A DNA stretch of 64,000 nucleotides from an uncultured Bradyrhizobium sp. (GTDB lineage Bacteria; Pseudomonadota; Alphaproteobacteria; Rhizobiales; Xanthobacteraceae): the NCBI RefSeq assembly GCF_947648125.1, contig NZ_CANSMR010000002.1, forward strand, positions 434,001 to 498,000. The letters run 5' to 3'. Numbering within the stretch: position 1 is the stretch's first letter; the number at the start of each line of letters is the position of its first letter. Position numbers and translations under genes: made by a program. Of the stretch, positions 26,742 through 34,944 are shown piece by piece. The notes beneath the pieces were generated by a model. That model was not told the DNA's origin. It saw only the letters and a program-made list of their open reading frames with translations, and made no database searches.

Positions 26742-27512
26742 ATGAAGATCGCGACCTTCAACATCAACAACGTCAATCGCCGGCTACCGAACCTGCTGCG
26801 CTGGCTGAAGACCGCGAAGCCCGACGTCGTCAGCCTGCAGGAGCTCAAGGCCAGCGACGCCGAGTTTCCCGCGGCCGCGATCGAGAAGGCCGGTTACAGT
26901 GCCGTGTGGCAGGGACAGAAGACCTGGAACGGCGTCGCCATCCTCGCGCGCAAGGCCGAGCCGGTCTTGATCCGCACCGCCCTGCCCGGAGATCGGGACG
27001 ACCATGAGGCGCGCTACATCGAGGCCGCGGTGCGCGGCATCGTCGTCACCAGCCTTTACCTGCCGAACGGCAATCCGCAGCCCGGCCCGAAATTCGACTA
27101 CAAGCTGGCTTGGTTCAAGCGGCTGCGCGCCCACGCCGCCAAGCTGCTCAAGCAGCACGTCCCCGTGGTACTCGCCGGCGACTACAACGTCGCGCCGACG
27201 CCCTTCGACATCTATCCGACCCGCTCCTGGGACAAGGACGCGCTGATCCAGCCGAAGAGCCGCGCCGCGTTCAAGGCGCTGGTCGATCAGGGCTGGTGCG
27301 ATGCGCTCCGCACGCTGCATCCGGATCGTCAGATGTTCACCTTCTGGGACTACAAGCGCCAGCGCTGGCCGCGCGATGCAGGCCTCCGGCTCGATCACCT
27401 GCTGCTCAGCCCCGACGTCGCGGCGCGGCTCGCGAAGGCCGGCGTCGACCGGGACGTTCGTGGCGAGGAAGGCGCCAGCGATCATGCGCCGGCGTGGGTG
27501 GTTTTGAAGTGA
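26742..27512 (+). CDS. xthA: Exodeoxyribonuclease III / AP endonuclease
   Basis: Mg-dependent nuclease of base-excision repair: cleaves at abasic sites and degrades 3' ends. It has 256 residues from the ATG before KIATFNINNVN; an upstream in-frame TTG is unlikely. Active-site landmarks: VSLQELKA (metal-binding Glu), LAGDYNVAPTP (Asp and Asn), RLDHLLLS and the C-terminal ASDHAPAWV (catalytic His). It follows alr after 24 nt. An inverted pair of repeats is directly downstream. Confidence 0.94.
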   Translation: MKIATFNINNVNRRLPNLLRWLKTAKPDVVSLQELKASDAEFPAAAIEKAGYSAVWQGQKTWNGVAILARKAEPVLIRTALPGDRDDHEARYIEAAVRGIVVTSLYLPNGNPQPGPKFDYKLAWFKRLRAHAAKLLKQHVPVVLAGDYNVAPTPFDIYPTRSWDKDALIQPKSRAAFKALVDQGWCDALRTLHPDRQMFTFWDYKRQRWPRDAGLRLDHLLLSPDVAARLAKAGVDRDVRGEEGASDHAPAWVVLK

Positions 27513-27586
27513 TGGGCCGGTCTCACACCTCTTAACAATCAGCACAGGTGGTCGCGACCCGGATCGAATGATGCCGCATACACCAC

Positions 27587-27709
27587 CGTCGTCCTGGCGA
27601 AAGCCAGGACCCATAACCACCGAATTTGATTGTGAACGGGATCGTGGCCCCGGCGTCGTGCAACAATTGAGATTTGGGGTAATGGGTCCTGGCTTTCGCC
27701 AGGACGACG
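27587..27709. repeat. Inverted pair of 28-bp palindromic repeats
   Basis: A 28-nt arm at 27587-27614 and its exact reverse complement at 27682-27709, separated by 67 nt. Each arm itself contains the hairpin GTCCTGGC-GAAA-GCCAGGAC, an 8-bp stem closed by a GNRA tetraloop. The structure lies in the 358-nt gene-free gap between xthA and the porin gene. Two inverted REP units with a short spacer is the layout known for REP doublets mobilised by REP-associated transposases. Confidence 0.9.
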
Positions 27710-27870
27710 TCGAATTTGTTGCACGGCGTGCGAGTCAAACATCCGCATTCTCGTGACACGGGAGCCTGCGGTACAAGCGAATGCGGCGGGATGTGGCGGA
27801 CCGGGTACAGCCGGAGCTGGTGCAAATCGACTAGCCTCACATCGATTTGATTCATGCATTGGGGCTGCCC

Positions 27871-28674
27871 ATGAAGACATATTTCGTCGCCGCATCCATG
27901 CTCATGCTCGGCATTGCAAGCGCGTCCGCCGCCGACCTCGCCGCCCGCCCGTACACCAAGGCGCCCCCGATCGTCGCCGCCACCACCGACTGGAGCGGCT
28001 TCTATGTCGGCGCCAATGGCGGCGGCGGCTGGAGCCGGAAGTGCTGGGACATCGTGCCCTTCGCCATCACCAATCCGGCGCTTGGCGTCGTGAATTTCAC
28101 CGGCTCGGAAGGTTGCCACACCGCAAGCGGGGCGACCGCCGGCGGCCAGATCGGTTATCGCTGGCAGCAGGCAGCCTGGGTATTCGGCGTCGAAGCGCAG
28201 GGCAATTGGGCCGACCTCTCCGGCTCGAACCCATCCGTCGCCCCGTTGTTCGCAGGCTTCGCCAACCGCTCGAAGATCGATGCCATCGGCCTGTTCACCG
28301 GACAGATCGGCTATTCCTGGGGCGCCTTCCTGCTCTACGCAAAGGGCGGAGCGGCCGTCGTGCACGATCGGTACGAGAGCTTCATCACGCCGGCTTTCGG
28401 ACCCGGCGTGCCGGTCGGATTCATCGCCGACCGCGGCAGCGAGACGCGCTGGGGCGGCGCGATCGGCGCCGGCGCCGAATATGCGATCGCACACAACTGG
28501 TCGCTGGCGGTCGAATACGATCATCTGTTCATGGGAACCGACAATGTTCACATGACCTACGATCCTGTTTTCATCGCCCAGCTCAACCATGACGAACGCA
28601 TCCGCCAGGACGTCGACATGGTGACGGTGCGCGTCAACTACCGCTTCGGCGGCCCGGTCGTCGCGAAGTACTGA
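27871..28674 (+). CDS. Outer-membrane beta-barrel protein, Omp25/OmpA-like barrel family
   Basis: Small outer-membrane barrel of the type abundant in Bradyrhizobium and Brucella. It has 267 residues: a signal peptide (AASMLMLGIASASAAD), then DWSGFYVGANGGGGW, the typical first strand, alternating strands (GGQIGYRWQ, TGQIGYSWGAFLLYAKGGAA, AIGAGAEYAIAHNWSLAVEY), and a final strand VRVNYRFGGP. The start is the ATG before KTYFV; an upstream TTG is not needed. Role in envelope integrity or as a surface antigen is inferred from family. Two cysteines (KCWD, EGCHT) may form a loop disulfide. Confidence 0.9.
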   Translation: MKTYFVAASMLMLGIASASAADLAARPYTKAPPIVAATTDWSGFYVGANGGGGWSRKCWDIVPFAITNPALGVVNFTGSEGCHTASGATAGGQIGYRWQQAAWVFGVEAQGNWADLSGSNPSVAPLFAGFANRSKIDAIGLFTGQIGYSWGAFLLYAKGGAAVVHDRYESFITPAFGPGVPVGFIADRGSETRWGGAIGAGAEYAIAHNWSLAVEYDHLFMGTDNVHMTYDPVFIAQLNHDERIRQDVDMVTVRVNYRFGGPVVAKY

Positions 28675-28800
28675 CGGGCACGCGACGACACGTCCCTGGT
28701 TCGAGGCGCCCTTGCGCCGTCTCGAACCATGAGGTCACACTGAGCCTTCGTTGTCGAGACACGCATCCGGCGTGGCTCGGGATCACGTCTCGGAGTGCGC

Positions 28801-29526
28801 GTGGGCTTCCTGTTCGTCCTCATCGTCGGCCTGGTCGCCGGCACCATCTCAGGCATCGTCGGCACCGGCTCGTCGATCATGCTGATGCCGGTGCTGGTCT
28901 ATCAGTACGGGCCGAAGCAGGCGGTGCCGATCATGGCGGTCGCCGCCGTGATGGCCAATCTGTCGCGGATCCTGGCCTGGTGGCGCGAGGTCGACTGGCG
29001 CGCCTGTGCCGCCTACTCGGTCACGGGCATTCCGGCCGCAGCGCTCGGCGCGCGCACCCTGCTCGCTCTGCCCTCGCGCGCGGTCGATATCGCGATCGGC
29101 GTGTTCCTGATCGCGATGGTGCCGGTGCGGCACTGGCTGGCGCAGCACAGACTGAAGGCCAATCTCTGGCATCTCGCAATCGGCGGCGCGCTGATCGGCT
29201 ATCTCACCGGCATCGTGGTCTCGACCGGCCCGCTCAGCGTGCCGCTGTTCTTGTTTTACGGCCTCAGCAAGGGCGCGTTCCTCGCCACCGAAGCGGCAAG
29301 CTCGCTCGGGCTCTATGTCAGCAAGTCGGTGACGTTCGAGCGGTTCGGCGCGCTGACACCTGACATCGCGCTCAAGGGCCTGATCGCCGGCGCCTCGCTC
29401 ATGGCCGGCGCCTTCATCGCCAAACGCTTCGTGCTGCAGATGAAGCCGGAGTCATTCCGCCTGATCATGGACGGCATCATGCTGGCGGCGGGCACGGCGT
29501 TGCTGTGGTCGGCTGCGCTCCACTGA
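28801..29526 (+). CDS. TauE/SafE-type permease (sulfite/organosulfonate exporter family)
   Basis: Multi-pass inner-membrane protein, 241 residues, with about seven to eight hydrophobic helices. The duplicated family signature is visible: GTISGIVGTGSSIMLMPVLV in the first half and GYLTGIVVSTGPLSVPLFLF in the second. The GTG at 28801 is chosen because GGAG lies five nt before it; a GTG six nt upstream overlaps that site. Substrates of this family are small anions such as sulfite or sulfoacetate; nothing nearby identifies the one here. Confidence 0.85.
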   Translation: MGFLFVLIVGLVAGTISGIVGTGSSIMLMPVLVYQYGPKQAVPIMAVAAVMANLSRILAWWREVDWRACAAYSVTGIPAAALGARTLLALPSRAVDIAIGVFLIAMVPVRHWLAQHRLKANLWHLAIGGALIGYLTGIVVSTGPLSVPLFLFYGLSKGAFLATEAASSLGLYVSKSVTFERFGALTPDIALKGLIAGASLMAGAFIAKRFVLQMKPESFRLIMDGIMLAAGTALLWSAALH

Positions 29527-29631
29527 CGCCCGCATTTCGTCGAAACAAACCGGCACCATCAAACACGAAGCGGTTTGCGTCCCGGCGACATCCAGGCCGA
29601 TGCTTCAACATCGGCCTGATCGCGCAACAGC

Positions 29632-30051
29632 CTAGGCTGTGTATTCGACCCAAGACGAATCGACGAGCACGTAGTCAGCCGGGAACCAATAGTAGTAGTC
29701 GGTCAGGTCGTCGTAGACCCAGTAGCCGTAGTAATAGGTGTCAGCTTGCGCGACCTGCATGCCGACAAGGGTTATGCCCGGAGCCGTCTCAGCCAACTTC
29801 TGACGCGACCGGACTTTCTTTACTTGCATCCCGACGGCGCTGATGCCCGTGACCTTGCCGTTGTTCACCTCGGCAAGGACGTCGACCTTTTTTCCGGTCG
29901 AATGGATCTTGTGCTTGCCATTCTTCTTGATGTTTTCGCCAAGCAGGTCTTTTCCGTTGAGTTGGTGCTTCTCCTTCGCGAAGGCGATGCCAGACGCGCC
30001 TGCCGTGGTGGCTGCCGCGATCACTCCGAGTACGTGACGCCGACTAATCAT
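29632..30051 (-). CDS. Small Tat-exported protein of unknown function, Tyr-rich C-terminus
   Basis: A 139-residue protein with a twin-arginine signal (ISRRHVLGVIAAATTAGASG, cleavage after IAFA), implying export in a folded state. The mature part is Lys-rich at first (ENIKKNGKHKIHSTGKKV), has two similar short segments (ISAVGMQVKKV and ITLVGMQVAQA), and ends in a Tyr/Trp-rich run (DTYYYGYWVYDDLTDYYYWF). No cofactor motif such as CxxC is visible. Its DNA is clearly AT-richer than the flanking core genes. Function not recognised. Confidence 0.7.
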   Translation of the reverse strand: MISRRHVLGVIAAATTAGASGIAFAKEKHQLNGKDLLGENIKKNGKHKIHSTGKKVDVLAEVNNGKVTGISAVGMQVKKVRSRQKLAETAPGITLVGMQVAQADTYYYGYWVYDDLTDYYYWFPADYVLVDSSWVEYTA

Positions 30052-30645
30052 AAACTTGCTCCGTTTGGGAATGGCTCTACGCCGACAACGTCGTCAGGAT
30101 GCTCCTGCGGGTATTGCGACCCAAGTCACTTTGGTCATTTGCACTGAACCCGCGATGAACCGATCGACCACAGATAAGCTGCAAGGTTTTCAAATTTCCG
30201 ACGCCGAATCGTGGGGCCTCCCGCACTTTGGCCCGCGCCCCACCACGCGTCGCGCAAACGGACTTCTACGTGACGAATACGAAGATCTTCGCAAGGACGT
30301 CGTAATTCTACGGGGGCTTGCGCATCTTGCATTGTGTACTCCGAAAGAGTTTTGTTGAGCGCTCGCCTCCCGTTGTTATCCGGATTGCCTCCATCCGGCG
30401 ACTGCGCTTATGACAACTTCATTACTTGCACTCGACCGTTTGCGGACAAGAACTTTGCTCCAGCAAGCATCACGGGGTTGATCGACGACCCGGATGCGAA
30501 TCCCGAGAGTCAGGCGACACATGGTGCGCAATGGAGCGCGCACCTCAGCGGCTGATGTCGGCCTGACGGATTCGGGATCGCAAGTCGAAGCATTGGCAGT
30601 CGCGGGTTGTCAGAACCTGCGACAGGCGGGAAAGGCAGGCGCGCG
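30052..30645. other. Gene-poor, AT-richer interval
   Basis: About 590 nt with base composition near 50-55% GC, lower than the neighbours. Several short open frames exist on the plus strand, but none has a recognisable family, a ribosome-binding site or protein-like composition. It contains the upstream region of the Tat-exported protein gene. I see no repeat or RNA gene in it. Confidence 0.5.
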
Positions 30646-30933
30646 ATGCGCAAGATGATGATCACGACCGCGGCGGCCGTCACGTTCGCCATTGCTGGTG
30701 CGGCCTTGTGGCCGACAGCAAGGCCCGATGTCGAGCACCTCGGGGACAGCGTTTACGAGACGATCTGGGTCTGGCGAATTCCGGCCTACACGAACAATCC
30801 ATCCTGGCGCGTTCGCTGGAGCTGGACCGATCCGCTGCGCGCGCAGGCAAGATGCTGCCGAGCTTTGCCGACGGGCTTGGCGCCGCGCGAGAATTCGCCG
30901 CTGCTGCTGTCGGGGCGAGACATCCGCGCTTAG
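30646..30933 (+). CDS. Possible small secreted protein, perhaps a decayed gene
   Basis: From the ATG at 30646 a 95-residue frame starts with a plausible signal peptide (RKMMITTAAAVTFAIAGAAL) and continues through HLGDSVYETIWVWRIPAYT. After about residue 65 it becomes Arg/Cys-rich and less protein-like, while another frame on the same strand (around 30790-30940: ILARSLELDRSAARAG, MLPSFADGLGAAREFA) looks more natural. That pattern would fit a frameshift in an older gene. Confidence is low. Confidence 0.3.
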   Translation: MRKMMITTAAAVTFAIAGAALWPTARPDVEHLGDSVYETIWVWRIPAYTNNPSWRVRWSWTDPLRAQARCCRALPTGLAPRENSPLLLSGRDIRA

Positions 30934-31090
30934 CGGCCGGAAAATCGGGCCGCCGCGCATTTGATTCAAATTCGCGCTGTAGTTGAACTTACTTTTTATC
31001 CTTAACCAGAAACCCGATCTTTAATTTACATCTGCAAGATGCGGTTTACCTTGTCTCCGCGAACACAGCGGATTCAGGGACAACAACAAG

Positions 31091-31705
31091 ATGCGCCAGT
31101 TAAGCCTCACGCTGTCATTGGCCTTCTTTCTCGCAGCACCAGCCTTGAGCGTCGCCGCCGACGATGCGAAACCGAACCAACCGGGTTCGGCTGTCGCCGT
31201 TGACCGCGTCGCGTGTTCCCTGCAACCAAAAGCTGAGGAACCGTCCGATCCGTCGTCGACCTCGGCGATCCCTCGCCCAGAAAAATTCGTCGCACGGGAC
31301 CATTTCAAGGAGAACATCGCCTCGAGCGCGCCGGTGAAAATCTCCTGGCTGGGTGCGACCTTCGCGCAACGCTTCACGAACAAGGTCGAGGACGAGACCG
31401 GCGGCGCATCGTTGCAGACCTACGTTCTGAGCGCAGCCTCGAGCGACAAGGAGATCCTGGCCAAACTGGGTCCGAGCCACGAGAGCCGGTTGGCCGACGT
31501 CTGGTGCAGGTTGCAGCAGCAACCCAACGGCAACGGCGGCCCGCTCGAGATCAGCGCCAAGCCGAATGTGTTTTATGTTCGCGATATCGCAGGCGAGCTT
31601 GGTGCCGTCGACGTGCTCTGGGGCGGCGTCGGATGGGAGATCGGCGCAAGCCCGGTCGGAGACAAGCCGCGATGGCCGGCCGGAACGCGGGTCTTCTCTC
31701 GCTGA
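31091..31705 (+). CDS. Secreted protein of unknown function
   Basis: A 204-residue protein with a clean signal peptide (SLTLSLAFFLAAPALSVAAD). The mature part has a Ser/Pro-rich linker (EEPSDPSSTSAIPRP) and then a mixed alpha/beta-looking region with FKENIASSAPVKISWLG, TYVLSAASSDKEILAKLG and YVRDIAGELGAVDVLWGG. Two cysteines (VACSL, VWCRL) could pair. No family is recognised. It is preceded by an AT-rich upstream region (TTACTTTTTATCC) and followed by the HAD gene. Confidence 0.65.
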   Translation: MRQLSLTLSLAFFLAAPALSVAADDAKPNQPGSAVAVDRVACSLQPKAEEPSDPSSTSAIPRPEKFVARDHFKENIASSAPVKISWLGATFAQRFTNKVEDETGGASLQTYVLSAASSDKEILAKLGPSHESRLADVWCRLQQQPNGNGGPLEISAKPNVFYVRDIAGELGAVDVLWGGVGWEIGASPVGDKPRWPAGTRVFSR

Positions 31706-31881
31706 TTCCGTGGTGCCGTCAGGCGTCCTCCGATCATGGACAGCATCCTGGCGGCCAGCGACCCTGCCGCTCGATGTATTCTGAGGCGGCGCGCGGCACT
31801 GAGATATTCTGCAACAGAACGTGTTGCCCGCTTGGCGGCCTGGTCCTGCTAGGACTTCGTCGTCTGCTGGGGGCTGCGATC

Positions 31882-32553
31882 TTGGGCGCTTTGATCTTCG
31901 ATTTCGACGGCGTGATCGCCGACAGCGAGGCCATCGCCAACACCGTGCTGGCGGAGACCGTCAGCGATCTCGGACACGCCACCACGCTCGATCAGGCGCT
32001 CACCCGCTACTCCGGCAAGCGGTGGACCGACGTGATGACCGAAATCGAGGCGGCGATCGGGCGGCCCCTGCCCGCCGACTTCTCCAGCGCGCTCAAGCGC
32101 GCCACGCTGGACCGGTTCCGAACCGACCTGAAGGAGGTCGGCGGCGCCAGCGACTTCATCCTGCAGTTTGCTCACATCCCGCGCTGCATTGCGTCGTCCA
32201 GCTCGATGGACCGCCTGCAATTGTGCCTTTCGGTGCTGGGACTGGAAGCGGAATTCGACGGCCGCGTCTTCAGCGCCGACATGGTCGCGCGGGGCAAGCC
32301 GCATCCGGATATCTTCCTGCTTGCCGCCGCGAAGCTCGGCGCGAAGCCCGGCGAATGCCTGGTCATAGAGGACAGCGCCGGCGGCATCAGGGCGGCCGTC
32401 GCAGCCGGCATGACGGCAATCGGCCTGTGCGCCGCGAGCCATATCCGCGACGGTCACCACGCAACGCTGCGTTCGGCGGGCGCGGTGCATCTGGCGAATT
32501 CGTGGCGCGAGGTCGAGCACATCGCCCGGCAATTCTTCCAGATGTCGAGGTGA
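31882..32553 (+). CDS. HAD-superfamily phosphatase, beta-phosphoglucomutase/GPH-like
   Basis: Haloacid-dehalogenase-type hydrolase, 223 residues from a TTG start. Motif I is DFDGVIADSE directly after the start; motif II lies in ASSSSMDRLQLCLS; motif III lysine in ARGKPHPDIFLLAA; motif IV in CLVIEDSAGGIRAAVAAGM. The alpha-helical cap between residues 15 and 85 is of subclass C1. TTG at 31882 is chosen because the Asp box must be near the N-terminus and GGGG lies about 9 nt before it; an ATG at 31774 would add 36 residues of poor quality. The substrate, probably a sugar phosphate or phosphoglycolate, is undetermined. Confidence 0.85.
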   Translation: MGALIFDFDGVIADSEAIANTVLAETVSDLGHATTLDQALTRYSGKRWTDVMTEIEAAIGRPLPADFSSALKRATLDRFRTDLKEVGGASDFILQFAHIPRCIASSSSMDRLQLCLSVLGLEAEFDGRVFSADMVARGKPHPDIFLLAAAKLGAKPGECLVIEDSAGGIRAAVAAGMTAIGLCAASHIRDGHHATLRSAGAVHLANSWREVEHIARQFFQMSR

Positions 32554-32631
32554 TCGATCGAGCATGTCGCTCGTGTCCGGCTTTCCGTGCTAAGCAGCCG
32601 TGCATCGTCGACCACGCGACTCACCTGCTCC

Positions 32632-34113
32632 ATGGCCAAATCCACCCTCTCCTTCGTCTGCCAGAACTGCGGCGCGGCGTATAATCGCTGGCAGGGCAAG
32701 TGCGACTCCTGCGGCGAGTGGAACACGCTGGCCGAGGAAGACACCACGGGCTCGGTGCCGGTCTCGATCCGCAGCAAGCGCAAGGGGCGGACGTTCGCGC
32801 TGGAATCGCTGTCCGGCAAGACCCAGGACGCGCCGCGGCTGTCGTCCGGGGTGGCCGAGCTCGACCGCGTCACCGGCGGTGGCTTTGTCCGCGGCTCGGT
32901 GCTGCTGGTCGGCGGCGATCCCGGCATCGGAAAATCAACGCTTCTGACCCAGGCCACCAGCATGATGGCGCGGGCCGGCCACCGCGCGGTCTACATCTCG
33001 GGCGAAGAAGCGGTCGCCCAAGTGCGGCTCCGCGCCGAGCGGCTCGGGCTTGCGGACGCGCCGGTGCAGCTCGCCTCCGAGACCTCGGTCGAGGACATCG
33101 TCTCGACGCTGTCGGAAGGCGCGGTGCCGCGGCTGATCGTGATCGACTCGATCCAGACCATGTGGACCGACACGGTAGAATCCGCGCCTGGCACGGTGAC
33201 CCAGGTCCGCGCCTCGGCGCAGGCCCTCATTCGCTTCGCCAAGAAGACAGGGGCAACGATCATCCTGGTCGGGCATGTGACCAAGGACGGCCAGATCGCC
33301 GGCCCCCGCGTGGTCGAGCACATGGTCGATGCGGTGCTGTCGTTCGAGGGCGAAGGCTCGCAGCAGTTCCGCATCCTGCGCTCGGCGAAGAACCGCTTTG
33401 GCGCGACCGACGAGATCGGCGTGTTCGAGATGACCGGGCTCGGCCTGCGCGAAGTCACCAACCCCTCGGAATTGTTCCTCTCCGAACGCGAACTCGGCAG
33501 CCCCGGCACGGCGGTGTTCGCCGGGATCGAGGGCACCCGCCCGGTGCTGGTCGAGTTGCAGGCGCTGGTGGCGCCGACCTCGCTTGGCACCCCGCGCCGT
33601 GCCGTGGTCGGCTGGGACCCGAGCCGGCTCTCGATGGTGCTGGCGGTGCTTGAAGCGCATTGCGGCGTCAAATTGTCCGGACATGACGTCTATCTCAATG
33701 TCGCGGGCGGCCTGCGCATCCAGGAGCCGGCCGCGGACCTCGCCGCGGCGGCCGCGCTGGTCTCCTCGCTGGTGAATGCGCCCTTGCCGACGGACGCGGT
33801 TTATTTCGGCGAAATTTCGCTCTCCGGGGCGATCCGGCCGGTGGCGCAGACCCCGGCCCGGCTGAAGGAGGCCCTCAAGCTCGGTTTCGGCCGCGCCATC
33901 CTGCCCGAATCGGCCCGCGGCGATGGTGGCGGAGATAGCGGGCTGGCGCTGAACAGCGTCGGCAATCTGACCACGCTGGTCGCCGAAATTGCGGCGCGCG
34001 GGACGCCCAGAGGCGGCCGGGCTGCGCCACGGGACGACCAAGGCGGCTCCAGGGGCGCTGATGCGGTTGAGAAAAATGCCACACCGGCCCGATTCCGTCG
34101 CGAGACCAGCTAA
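32632..34113 (+). CDS. radA: DNA repair protein RadA
   Basis: Branch-migration ATPase that processes recombination intermediates with RecA. It has 493 residues. The zinc finger is C10-x2-C13 and C24-x2-C27 (CQNCGAAYNRWQGKCDSCGE); Walker A is GGDPGIGKSTLL; the RadA-specific KNRFG motif is in RSAKNRFGATDEIG; and a Lon-protease-like C-terminal domain follows (DVYLNVAGGLRIQEPAADLA). The C-terminal 35 residues are an Arg/Gly-rich tail. The start is the ATG before AKSTLSF. It precedes cvpA and purF in the usual order. Confidence 0.96.
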   Translation: MAKSTLSFVCQNCGAAYNRWQGKCDSCGEWNTLAEEDTTGSVPVSIRSKRKGRTFALESLSGKTQDAPRLSSGVAELDRVTGGGFVRGSVLLVGGDPGIGKSTLLTQATSMMARAGHRAVYISGEEAVAQVRLRAERLGLADAPVQLASETSVEDIVSTLSEGAVPRLIVIDSIQTMWTDTVESAPGTVTQVRASAQALIRFAKKTGATIILVGHVTKDGQIAGPRVVEHMVDAVLSFEGEGSQQFRILRSAKNRFGATDEIGVFEMTGLGLREVTNPSELFLSERELGSPGTAVFAGIEGTRPVLVELQALVAPTSLGTPRRAVVGWDPSRLSMVLAVLEAHCGVKLSGHDVYLNVAGGLRIQEPAADLAAAAALVSSLVNAPLPTDAVYFGEISLSGAIRPVAQTPARLKEALKLGFGRAILPESARGDGGGDSGLALNSVGNLTTLVAEIAARGTPRGGRAAPRDDQGGSRGADAVEKNATPARFRRETS

Positions 34114-34283
34114 AGCAGGCGTGACGTATCAGCCCCCCGCCGCTATACATCCGCCGCGCGGGACAGGTGGTGTTGCGGCCTTGCCGAATGCCCCCGACGC
34201 GCCTCAGTTAGGACGGCACCGACTTTGCCGATTCGCGAGCCCTTAACAGCGGACCCAAACGTACCAGCGGACCTGACCAGCCG

Positions 34284-34919
34284 ATGCCCATAACGATACT
34301 TGATCTCGTCCTGCTCGGCGTGATGCTGATCTCGGGCCTGCTTGCCATGGTGCGCGGCTTCATGCGCGAGATCCTGTCGATCGCGGCCTGGGGCGCCGCC
34401 GCGCTGGTCACGCTGTATGCTTTCTCGAAGCTGCTGCCGACCGCCAAAACTTACTTCAATAACGACACGGTTGCGGCCGTGGTGGTGGTGGCCGGCGTCT
34501 TCATCGGCACGCTGATCGTGGTCTCAATCATCACGGTGCGGATCTCAGACATGATCCTGGATTCCCGGATCGGCGCGCTCGACCGCACCCTCGGCTTCCT
34601 GTTCGGGCTCGCCCGCGGCCTCCTGATCGTGGTCGTGGCGTTCATGTTCTTCACCTGGCTGGTTCCCGACAAGCAGCGGCCCGATTGGGTCACTGGCGCG
34701 AAGTCCCGGGTGGTGCTGCAGGGAACCGGGGATTGGCTGATGTCGCTCTTGCCTGACGACCCCGAGAACACCATCTTAAAGAAGTTCAAGAAGAATAAGC
34801 CGGACGACGATTCTGCGGCTGATACCAACGATCAGGCAACGCCGGCGTCGGGCGATGGCTATAGCAAACCTGCGCGTGACAGCTTGAAAAAGCTGATCGA
34901 GAAACCCGCGGGCCGATAA
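34284..34919 (+). CDS. cvpA: CvpA family membrane protein
   Basis: Inner-membrane protein of the colicin V production family, linked in E. coli to envelope stress and purF expression. It has 211 residues with four hydrophobic helices in the first 130 (TILDLVLLGVMLISGLLAMV, SIAAWGAAALVTLYAF, AVVVVAGVFIGTLIVVSIIT, LFGLARGLLIVVVAFMFF). The conserved GFMREILSIAAWG follows the first helix. A soluble Asp/Lys-rich tail ends the protein. The cvpA-purF pairing is widespread, and here only 25 nt separate it from the chosen purF start. Confidence 0.93.
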   Translation: MPITILDLVLLGVMLISGLLAMVRGFMREILSIAAWGAAALVTLYAFSKLLPTAKTYFNNDTVAAVVVVAGVFIGTLIVVSIITVRISDMILDSRIGALDRTLGFLFGLARGLLIVVVAFMFFTWLVPDKQRPDWVTGAKSRVVLQGTGDWLMSLLPDDPENTILKKFKKNKPDDDSAADTNDQATPASGDGYSKPARDSLKKLIEKPAGR

Positions 34920-34944
34920 CTTATTGGGCCCCTTGCGAGAGGCG

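Noticed and set aside
30334-30555. 73-residue plus-strand frame in the AT-richer gap
   Set aside because: No ribosome-binding site, no family, mixed composition; it fits chance in lower-GC DNA.
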